A stretch of DNA of 64,000 nucleotides. Source: Pectobacterium polonicum. Lineage in GTDB: Bacteria > Pseudomonadota > Gammaproteobacteria > Enterobacterales > Enterobacteriaceae. A model generated the notes under the pieces. That model searched no databases, had not been told where the DNA came from, and saw only the letters and a list, made by a program, of their open reading frames with translations. The stretch lies in the NCBI RefSeq assembly GCF_005497185.1, contig NZ_RJTN01000002.1, positions 434,001-498,000 on the forward strand. Direction: 5' to 3'. Shown one piece after another: positions 40,061 through 49,333 of this stretch (positions within the stretch are counted from its first letter, which is position 1; each line of letters begins with the position of its first letter). The translations under genes were made by a program, and so were the position numbers.

Positions 40061-40755
40061 TGGAAAACCGCGATAGTTTTCTGGCCGAGATTGCCCGCCA
40101 GTTTGGACGCCAGGTGCGCCATATTCCAGCGCCGCTCCCCAGACCAGCGAGCCACCATGCCCGCACCCGATTAACCGAGCTGACCGTACAGCAGCGTTGT
40201 GATGCCTTTATCGATGTCGCCACTAACGTCATGCTGGCACACTGCGAAATCGTCAGTGAAGCCGACGCGGCGCAGGCAGCGCTGCGATTGTGCGATAAAT
40301 ACGGCCATGCACCCGTGATCGTCAGTGACGATCGGCGTTTAGAGGCATTAGGGATCACCGCATGTTTGCAGCGTGAATGTCAGGCCACCCTATGGGACCC
40401 GCGCGAGGGAGAAGAAAATCTGCGGCTGGCGGAGCAAGCCAAAGTCGGCGTGGTTTACGCGGAATATGGTCTAACCGAATCAGGCGGCGTGGTGTTATTT
40501 TCCGCACCACAGCGAGGGCGCGCCGTCAGCCTGTTGCCGGAATCCTCTCTCTTTGTGCTCCGCAAAAGCACATTGTTACCCCGTATCGCCCAGTTAGCGC
40601 AGCACCTGCATCACATGGCGCAACAAGGCGAGCGCATGCCATCGTGCATTAATATTATTGGTGGCCCAAGTTCCACCGCTGATATTGAACTAATCAAAGT
40701 GGTCGGCGTACACGGACCGATTAATGCCGCCTATCTGATCGTTGAGGACTGTTGA
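40060..40755 (+). CDS. lutC: Lactate utilization protein C (LldG)
   Basis: This 231-aa LUD-domain protein has the C-terminal sequence GLTESGGVVLFSAPQRGRAVSLLPE and IIGGPSSTADIELIKVVGVHGP typical of LutC. It completes the LutABC L-lactate dehydrogenase. Its start overlaps the lutB stop, so the genes are coupled. No lldR or lutR regulator is linked. Confidence 0.92.
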   Translation: MENRDSFLAEIARQFGRQVRHIPAPLPRPASHHARTRLTELTVQQRCDAFIDVATNVMLAHCEIVSEADAAQAALRLCDKYGHAPVIVSDDRRLEALGITACLQRECQATLWDPREGEENLRLAEQAKVGVVYAEYGLTESGGVVLFSAPQRGRAVSLLPESSLFVLRKSTLLPRIAQLAQHLHHMAQQGERMPSCINIIGGPSSTADIELIKVVGVHGPINAAYLIVEDC

Positions 40756-40886
40756 ACTATCAAGCAGGCGGCATCATTTCGCCGCCTGCCACCTTCATCG
40801 ACAAGGCCTATTTGTCGTAACAAAATGACCTTACGCAGGGGTAAATTATCTGGCGGTATGGAAAACGTTATCGCTCCTCTGCAAGC

Positions 40887-41387
40887 ATGATTGCCAGCAA
40901 CGTATCAATATGGCTTTGCATAGTATCCAAGCTTGCCACAGGCAATGTGACACCACTGAACAGCAGCAGTTCTCTGAACGTTGCACTCTTCCTGCGTGAG
41001 AAAAAGCGCTTTATCCTTACACCGGAAGGTCGCTTGCTGTATGACTACGCAAAACGGATTATCGAACTGATCGATGAAGCCGAATACCACATCAGGCACA
41101 GCATTCCGGGTGGAAAATTCCGGCTTGGTGCGCTCGACAACATGGCAGCAACACGCCTTCCCGCTCCGCTTGCCCAGCTCCATGCCCAAAACCCGGCGCT
41201 AGAATTGGAACTTTCCACGGGGAGCAGCAAATGGATGCATGACGCGCTACCCGACAATCGTCTTGATGCGGCATTTCTCGCCGATGCGCCGCAGGACGAC
41301 CGCCTGGAACGTCTAGCCGTTTTTGAAGAAGAATTGTGCATTATTGCCTCACGGCAGTGCAGAAATGGCTGGTGGTGCAGGAGCTAG
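40887..41387 (+). pseudogene. Truncated LysR-family regulator
   Basis: The frame encodes a piece of a LysR regulator: a damaged N terminus (LCIVSKLATGNVTPLNSSSS), then ALFLREKKRFILTPEGRLLYDYAKRI and the first lobe of the effector domain up to EELCIIASRQC. About 15 residues of the helix-turn-helix recognition region are missing before LNVALF. The C-terminal half of the effector domain is gone, ending in an unrelated tail. It could not bind DNA normally. The convergent MarR gene overlaps its last bases, so a rearrangement probably joined the two. Confidence 0.8.
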
Positions 41388-41797
41388 CGTGCAGAACGGC
41401 TCGCCGCCATTTTTTCCAGCAGCGTACTAAACATCGCTTGCTCATCCGGGGATAACGCCTGAAGCATCTGCGCCTCAATCTGCTTTTCCTGATGCAGAAA
41501 AACCTGTGTAAACGCGACGCCCTTATCGGACAAACTGAGCCATACGCTACGGCCATCATCCGGGTTATCAATCTTGCGAACATAATCGCGTTTGACCAAC
41601 TCCGCGACCATGCGGGTGATCTGCGCCTTATCCCGACCCACCATTTTCGCCAGCGACTGAGGCGTAATCCGCCCTTCCATCGCGATGATCTTACATAAGC
41701 GGACATGCACCACGTCCAGACTAATGTCGTGCGCTTTCATCTGTTCCTGCATCTGTGCCTTATAGCTTTCTAATAAGGCAAAAAGGGCTTTCATCAT
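41384..41797 (-). CDS. MarR-family transcriptional regulator
   Basis: This 137-aa winged-helix protein has the MarR core: RITPQSLAKMVGRDKAQITR (recognition helix) and KRDYVRKIDNPDDGRSVWLSLSDKG (wing). No cysteine pair of the OhrR type is present, so an oxidant sensor role is not obvious. It is divergent from a DUF3861 gene, with two palindromes between them, so it probably represses both. Effector unknown. Confidence 0.87.
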   Translation of the reverse strand: MMKALFALLESYKAQMQEQMKAHDISLDVVHVRLCKIIAMEGRITPQSLAKMVGRDKAQITRMVAELVKRDYVRKIDNPDDGRSVWLSLSDKGVAFTQVFLHQEKQIEAQMLQALSPDEQAMFSTLLEKMAASRSAR

Positions 41798-41803
41798 GTT
41801 TTA

Positions 41804-41848
41804 TTGACTCAGTCAACCAATGATCATATAGTTGATTTTATCAACTAT
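41804..41848. promoter_or_regulatory. Two palindromic operators between marR-type gene and DUF3861 gene
   Basis: TTGACTCAGTCAA (41804-41816) is a 13-bp palindrome only 7 bases from the marR-type start codon. ATAGTTGAT-TTT-ATCAACTAT (41828-41848) has perfect 9-bp arms. Both share a TTGA/TCAA core, as expected for a MarR dimer that controls the divergent promoters. Confidence 0.7.
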
Positions 41849-41878
41849 CTATCATGAGTTCAATTTACCGAGGCCACA

Positions 41879-42142
41879 ATGGGAAACGTCTATCAGATTA
41901 CGGTGGAAGAAAAAACCGAGCCGCAGCGCACGCTGTCGTTTGAGTGCTCAATTCACGATGATTTGTTCAAGATTCTGGAAAAAGTCGATGGCAAAATGGA
42001 CATGACGCCGGAACAGACTCAGGCTTTTATGGTGGGGTTGAAGCTATTTGGTGAAGTGATGATGCAGAATAGAAAGCACCCGCTGTTTAAGGAATTTGCT
42101 GCCCCGTTCAGAGAATTCATGCTTAATCTCAAGAAGCAGTGA
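41879..42142 (+). CDS. DUF3861 domain protein
   Basis: This 87-aa soluble protein (MGNVYQITVEEK; QAFMVGLKLFGEVMM) fits the small DUF3861 family. Function unknown. It is divergent from the MarR-type gene and convergent with katG, which starts 2.2 kb away. The palindromes at 41804-41848 suggest that the regulator controls it. Confidence 0.75.
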   Translation: MGNVYQITVEEKTEPQRTLSFECSIHDDLFKILEKVDGKMDMTPEQTQAFMVGLKLFGEVMMQNRKHPLFKEFAAPFREFMLNLKKQ

Positions 42143-42214
42143 TCTACACAGGGTCGCGCAGCAAAAATGATGCTCCCCGCGCCGTGAAAACACCAGCGTG
42201 GGGAGCGTGACGTC

Positions 42215-44753
<2,539 letters not shown>

Positions 44754-45884
44754 CTACAGCGCAGGCGAACGGAGTATGAACTGGGTAATTTCGGCTCGTT
44801 TCCCTAACCGAACCGGAAAACCGTTCCATAGACCCGCGCCATTACTGACATACAGATGCATGCCATCGACGTCATAGCTACCGGAGACATAGCCTTCATT
44901 CGCCAACTGCGTCACCCAATGCATGCCTAGCACCTGGCCGCCGTGCGTATGGCCGGAAAGCTGTAAATCAGCGCCAGCACGCGCATTCTCTTTCGCCCCC
45001 GTGGGTCGATGGCTGAGCAGAACGACAGCGGTATCCGGCGATATTCCTTCGAGCGCAGCACGAGTATCCGGCAGGAGTTGTTTAAAATCAGCGGCAGTGC
45101 GATCGGTGATACCCGCCAGTACAAACGTGGCATTATCACGGCTAATCGACACATGTTCGTTGAGCAACATACGTAACCCCAGCGCATTCAGCCGTTGCAC
45201 CCATTGCGTATATTCCACGTAATACTCATGGTTACCCACGATGGCAAACACGCCGTGTGGCGCAGTCAGGTTACGCAGCGGCTCCATACCATCGTGACGG
45301 GCGCTGACAGTACCATCGGCCAGATCGCCAGTAATCACCGTCAGATCGGGCTTAAGCGCGTTGGTTTTTGCCACCACCGCCTCCATCCAGGGGCGCTGTA
45401 ACAGGCGGCTGGCATGTAAATCCGTTAGCTGCACCAGTCGGAAACCATCCAGCGCAGGCGGCAACTGTTTCAACTCGACTTCAACCGTGCGCACTTCAGG
45501 CACACGCACCGCTTCCCACACGCCAATCGCCGCCAGTCCCATCGCCACAACGGCCATTCCGCCACGCAGCGCCATATTGTTCAGCAGAACCTGTCCAACC
45601 GAACGGGATAACAGACGCCCTACGATGCCGAGCAGATCGATGGCCAACAGCAGGAATGCAGATATCAGCAGCGCGCCAAACGCCCATCCCAAAAACATCA
45701 GGACAAACGCGGGCACTTCCGGCGACGCCATCGTGCCAAAAAAGGTGCGCGTAATCAGATGATGCTGCGAAGCCAGCAGCACTAACACCGCCAGCATGCG
45801 CTTTACGGGCACACCGACACGCAAGCGCCAGACCAGACGCCAGATAACATAGAGGGCGATGAGCCCGGTAATGACATGAAACAC
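44754..45884 (-). CDS. Membrane-anchored metallophosphoesterase
   Basis: This 376-aa protein has four to five N-terminal transmembrane segments (residues 1-125) and a calcineurin-like phosphoesterase domain with DLHAS, GDLADG, GNHEYY, LLSHRP and GHTHGG, the full set of dinuclear metal ligands. Relatives include E. coli YaeI and YkuE-type enzymes. YaeI itself lacks the four-helix anchor. Substrate unknown; lipid or cell-wall phosphates are possible. Divergent from a DeoR regulator. Confidence 0.85.
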   Translation of the reverse strand: MFHVITGLIALYVIWRLVWRLRVGVPVKRMLAVLVLLASQHHLITRTFFGTMASPEVPAFVLMFLGWAFGALLISAFLLLAIDLLGIVGRLLSRSVGQVLLNNMALRGGMAVVAMGLAAIGVWEAVRVPEVRTVEVELKQLPPALDGFRLVQLTDLHASRLLQRPWMEAVVAKTNALKPDLTVITGDLADGTVSARHDGMEPLRNLTAPHGVFAIVGNHEYYVEYTQWVQRLNALGLRMLLNEHVSISRDNATFVLAGITDRTAADFKQLLPDTRAALEGISPDTAVVLLSHRPTGAKENARAGADLQLSGHTHGGQVLGMHWVTQLANEGYVSGSYDVDGMHLYVSNGAGLWNGFPVRLGKRAEITQFILRSPAL

Positions 45885-46072
45885 GGATGTTTTTCTCTCT
45901 TATTGGTGCGCCGATGTGGTCGCGCTGACGTTATATCCCACAGCACGTTTTATAGTGATCGCAATATATTGTGTCAAACCGTTTACAGCGAGGTTCACAT
46001 ATTGTGGATCTACGTGGTAGAGGTGTTGTGTTGCCAAAGGGGGCGGATTAACATGACGCGATTCTATTCGGT

Positions 46073-46117
46073 ATATCATGCACAACCTGCTATCTGGCAG
46101 CAGGTTGTGCATGATAT
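46073..46117. repeat. Perfect 19-bp inverted repeat before the deoR-type gene
   Basis: The arms (46073-46091 and 46099-46117) are exact complements over 19 bp, with a 7-nt spacer (ATCTGGC). The arm sequence is ATATCATGCACAACCTGCT. It ends 19 bases before the start codon, leaving room only for the Shine-Dalgarno (AAGGA). As DNA it could be an operator; as RNA it would be a very stable leader hairpin. Confidence 0.85.
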
Positions 46118-46136
46118 TGATTAACCAAGGACATTT

Positions 46137-46910
46137 ATGTTCGATTACACCGACTTTCCCGAACAACGGCAGGCCAAAATCAGGCAGATCCTCAGTGAGG
46201 AAGGCAAAGTCGTCTGCGCCCAGCTCTCACGTGAATTGAACGTATCCGAGCACACCATACGGCGTGATCTGAAGGAACTTTCGCAATCCGGTGCCTGCAA
46301 GCGCGTCTACGGCGGTGCGGTCAGTATGCCGCCAGAGGTGATTGATTTTGCCAGCCGGGCCACTATCGATGCCGCCCAGAAAGATCGCATTGCTCAGGCC
46401 GTCATCCCGCTGATAAAGCCCAACAGCTGCGTCTTCTTTGACACTGGCACCACCAATCTGGCGGTGGCGAAACAGATCCCGGCAGGCCTGAAGTTTACCG
46501 CCGTGTGTAATTCGCCCATCATCGCGGCAGAGCTGATGCAGTATCCAGAGGTAGAAGTGATTTTTCTTGGCGGAAGGATTCAAAAAGAGGTCGGCGGCGC
46601 GATTGGCATCGATACGCTCAGGCAGCTAGAGAAGATGTATTTCGATCAATGCCTGTTAGGAGGCTGTGCATTTGATGCCAATGAAGGCCTGACCGTTTTT
46701 GAATATGACGATGCCGAATTCAAAAAATGTCTGGTCACCCGCAGCAGCGAAGTGATCGTTGCTCTGACCGCCAATAAGATCTCCGCACTAACGCGCTATC
46801 GTGTGGCGGCATGTGATGAAATCACCACGCTGGTAACCGATGATGAAATCTCTCCTGCCTGCCAGAGCGTATTAAGTGAAAAAAATCTGGATGTGATTAT
46901 TGCCCGATAA
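46137..46910 (+). CDS. DeoR-family transcriptional regulator
   Basis: This 257-aa regulator has an N-terminal DeoR helix-turn-helix (QRQAKIRQILSEEGKVVCAQL; LNVSEHTIRRDLKELS) and a C-terminal sugar-phosphate sensor domain (FFDTGTTNLAVA; LGGRIQKEVGGAIG). It probably represses a sugar catabolic operon. The neighbouring HAD phosphatase is convergent. The perfect inverted repeat upstream may serve autoregulation. Confidence 0.88.
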   Translation: MFDYTDFPEQRQAKIRQILSEEGKVVCAQLSRELNVSEHTIRRDLKELSQSGACKRVYGGAVSMPPEVIDFASRATIDAAQKDRIAQAVIPLIKPNSCVFFDTGTTNLAVAKQIPAGLKFTAVCNSPIIAAELMQYPEVEVIFLGGRIQKEVGGAIGIDTLRQLEKMYFDQCLLGGCAFDANEGLTVFEYDDAEFKKCLVTRSSEVIVALTANKISALTRYRVAACDEITTLVTDDEISPACQSVLSEKNLDVIIAR

Positions 46911-46957
46911 TGCGACGGTAGCCCTAGCGGCTGCCGGTTCACTTCATGCAGTTCATT

Positions 46958-47749
46958 TCATGAAAGCAGAAGCTTTATCGTTTTCAATACCCCATCGTCG
47001 TCATTGCTGCGGGCAATAAAATTCGCCGCAGCTTTGGTTTCCTCAAACGCATTGCGCATCGCAAAGCTATAAGCCGCACGGCTCATTAGCTCAATATCAT
47101 TGTAACCATCGCCGAACACCATTGTTTCATCGGGTGTAATCGCCAATTTATCCTGAAGGATTTCGACGGTGTGTCCTTTATGCACGCCAACGTTGGCAAT
47201 ATCGATCCAAGACGCTTCGGAAACCACGATATAAACATGGTCGTGAAACGCATCGAGATACTTCGCCGTCTCGTGACAATGCCCTTCTGGGTCATAAACC
47301 GTGATTTTCACAAAGTCATCGGTCACGGCAGCAAAACTGGGTATCAGCGTCACGTTGGTGTACGACTTTTTCACCTTTTCCAGTAAGGCAGGGCTAATCG
47401 TTTCCTTCACCATCGCACCATGTGGGGTACAACCGATGACCACATGCCGATCGTCTACGCTTTCCAGCACGCCAATCAGGCTCAAGGCAAGACGGTTTTT
47501 GATAAGCGATTGGTAAACGTAATCTCCCTGATGCTTGATGCGCGTCGCGCTGTCGCCCAGAATCCAGATATCTCTCGCTGCATCGCCAAAAAGCGCCTCA
47601 ACCCGCTCGCACTGTTTGCCTGTGCAGACAGCAAGCCGCACATCCTTCTCTTTCATTAGCGTATAAACGTCGGCAAACAAGGCTCTGTTGTAGTCGCCAT
47701 CGCTGTGAAGAAACGTGCCGTCCAGATCGGTAATTACCAACTTGATCAT
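46958..47749 (-). CDS. HAD-family phosphatase, Cof/YidA type
   Basis: This 263-aa class IIB HAD hydrolase has motif I DLDGTF (nucleophile Asp), motif II in CTGKQ, and motifs III/IV in K-x-HTVEI and FGDGYNDIEL. Cof-type enzymes dephosphorylate sugar phosphates and cofactors. AAGGGGAGTGGA precedes the start. Possible functional link with the convergent DeoR regulator, but no direct evidence. Confidence 0.88.
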   Translation of the reverse strand: MIKLVITDLDGTFLHSDGDYNRALFADVYTLMKEKDVRLAVCTGKQCERVEALFGDAARDIWILGDSATRIKHQGDYVYQSLIKNRLALSLIGVLESVDDRHVVIGCTPHGAMVKETISPALLEKVKKSYTNVTLIPSFAAVTDDFVKITVYDPEGHCHETAKYLDAFHDHVYIVVSEASWIDIANVGVHKGHTVEILQDKLAITPDETMVFGDGYNDIELMSRAAYSFAMRNAFEETKAAANFIARSNDDDGVLKTIKLLLS

Positions 47750-48147
47750 TCCACTCCCCTTTCAGATTGTACGTACACAGATAGCCGCGAGCTAGGCCGT
47801 CACCTGCCTGAACCAAGAGATATCGCTTTTGTGCGGTGTGTTAGATGACTGACGTGATGATTAACCGCCAATGCTCGATTTAGCTCGATAACGTAGTAAA
47901 CCCACTAAAATGAGCATAACACGGACAATAACAATCACTTTTCGTCAAATTTATTGAAATATTACGCGAGAACAAGCATAGCACTTATTGATAATACGCA
48001 ACAAGAATCAAAACCAATCAATAATGAGCAATAAAGGAAAAGAGTGAAAAGCAGTGGCAAAGTCGCGGTGAAGATAGCTCTGCCACACGTCAGAAGGTTC
48101 ACATAAAGATGTGTCTGATGTTCAGATGCAATAGGTTATTCAAAAAC
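47750..48147. other. AT-rich intergenic region, no gene seen
   Basis: About 400 bp upstream of the HAD phosphatase gene. No supported ORF, terminator or clear operator was found. The region ends at the ERIC element. Confidence 0.5.
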
Positions 48148-48274
48148 TATACCCTAAATAATTCGAGTTGCGTGAAGGCAGCAACCGCGCGAATCCCCAG
48201 GAGCTTACTCAGGTAAGTGACTGGGGTGAGTAAGGGCAGCCAACGCACAAGCAGCTTGAAGTATGACGGGTATA
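48148..48274. repeat. ERIC (IRU) element, 127 bp
   Basis: The 127-bp palindromic element begins TATACCC and ends GGGTATA. Its core matches the ERIC consensus (CGAATCCCCAGGAGCTTAC and AAGTGACTGGGGTGAG as written in the standard primers, with small changes). ERIC sequences are non-autonomous intergenic repeats of enterobacteria. This copy lies 5 bp after the gdx stop codon and may form the 3' end of its mRNA. Confidence 0.92.
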
Positions 48275-48278
48275 TACG

Positions 48279-48593
48279 TTATGAAGATAGCTTCATCAGA
48301 ACCAAGCCGCTGACGATCAACAGCGCAGCAATAATCCTCATCGCATTTGCAGGTTCATTCAGGAAGACCAATCCCACCACAAATGCCCCCACCGCACCAA
48401 TTCCCGTCCAGATAGTGTAGGCCGTGCCTAGAGGGAGAGATTTCATCGCCATGGATAACAGCGTAAAGCTAATAATCATGGCAACAATCGTGACAGCCGA
48501 TGCGCCTATTTTCGTGAAGCCATCAGACAGCTTCATGCTGTAAGACCAGACAATTTCAAACAGACCAGCAAGCGCTAATAGAAACCAGGCCAT
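48279..48593 (-). CDS. gdx: Guanidinium exporter Gdx (SugE), SMR family
   Basis: This 104-aa inner-membrane protein has four transmembrane helices. The active-site glutamate is in GLFEIVWSYSMK (Glu13), and the signature MKSLPLGTAYTIWTGIGAVGA is typical of the SugE/Gdx subgroup. It exports guanidinium in exchange for protons, as an antiparallel dimer. A guanidine-II riboswitch upstream supports this substrate over general drug efflux. AAGGAG precedes the start. Confidence 0.93.
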   Translation of the reverse strand: MAWFLLALAGLFEIVWSYSMKLSDGFTKIGASAVTIVAMIISFTLLSMAMKSLPLGTAYTIWTGIGAVGAFVVGLVFLNEPANAMRIIAALLIVSGLVLMKLSS

Positions 48594-48611
48594 ACCCAGT
48601 TCTCCTTAAAC

Positions 48612-48668
48612 AGTGAATGTGGGTCGTCCCGTGAATCCTTTTCGCGTCAGGGGTCGTCCCCTGTCAGG
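48612..48668 (-). ncRNA. Guanidine-II (mini-ykkC) riboswitch of gdx
   Basis: On the minus strand two hairpins with ACGA tetraloops lie in tandem: CAGGGG-ACGA-CCCCTG (48648-48663) and GGG-ACGA-CCC (48621-48630). Two ACGR-loop hairpins are the hallmark of the mini-ykkC motif. Guanidine binding holds the loops together and frees the Shine-Dalgarno. The second hairpin ends 14 nt before AAGGAG, which could pair with it. The exporter gene follows, as expected. Confidence 0.9.
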
Positions 48669-48689
48669 ATGATATGCCGCGATACGATA

Positions 48690-48820
48690 ACGTTGCGCTA
48701 TCAGGGAGTAAAGCTTTGGCGCAACAGTGTGCCTACCGTCTACATTGCATAAAAATTTCCGGGAGAAATTTTTAACGTTGCGTCAGCAACGGCCCGTAAG
48801 AGAGGCGGGCTGGAAGCTCG
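48690..48820. other. Cluster of four hairpins upstream of the riboswitch
   Basis: Four stems follow each other: GTTGCGC/GCGCAAC (48692-48725), AAAAATTTC/GAAATTTTT (48751-48773), CGTTGC/GCAACG (48776-48791) and GGCGGGC/GCTCGCC (48802-48820). The 10-mer TAACGTTGCG occurs twice (48689, 48773). No ORF covers them. An RNA gene or terminator array is possible. The remaining sequence to 49029 shows nothing clear. Confidence 0.4.
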
Positions 48821-49029
48821 CCATAAAAATGAACCACCACGGCGGCATATTTTGCTGTACAGCGGCTTCATTCGACGAATTCGGCTAAACATTCGACACT
48901 TGAAAGAGGATGAGAAACAAAGCGCTTGCCACCAACGTCGGAGCCGTCCATAATAGCGCCCATTCCAAACGCTGGAATGAAGAAAAGCATTCTAATCAAA
49001 ACGTTACTGATTAAAATGTTATCTCCTGT

Positions 49030-49106
49030 ACGACCGTAGCTCAGTTGGTTAGAGCACCACCTTGACATGGTGGGGGTCGGTGGTTCGAGTCCACTCGGTC
49101 GTACCA
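49030..49106 (+). tRNA. tRNA-Val(GAC), second copy and ICE insertion site
   Basis: The 77-nt cloverleaf has acceptor stem ACGACCG/CGGTCGT, anticodon GAC, T-loop GTTCGAGTC and encoded CCA. It resembles E. coli valV except for the acceptor stem, which begins with A-U instead of G-C. The integrase gene starts 220 bp downstream, so the 3' end is the likely attachment site. Confidence 0.95.
49078..49106 (+). other. Inferred left attachment site (attL) within the tRNA 3' end
   Basis: Elements of this class recombine at the T-arm and acceptor end of tRNA genes. The integrase gene points away from the tRNA directly downstream. The core is inferred; its partner attR is outside the window. Confidence 0.5.
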
Positions 49107-49333
49107 ATTCATGTTCTGTAGACGTATGTTGATGTCTATAACACGCTGAAAAGAAGAAAAAATTTGCCTTCTTCTGTTCCAGTAAAATCTATCGACATCC
49201 ACTCGAATCCAATGACTTTAAGTACATATTTAAGTCCATTTGAATGCGGATGACTTCGGTTCCAGATTGTTACTGTTAAGCAATACCACCGAGAACCAAA
49301 ATCCAGCTCTGATCCTAATCAGGAGCGATGATA

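Noticed and set aside
48868..49107. Minus-strand ORF containing TPTMSRWCSNQLSYG
   Set aside because: It is the antisense of the second tRNA-Val gene plus intergenic sequence.
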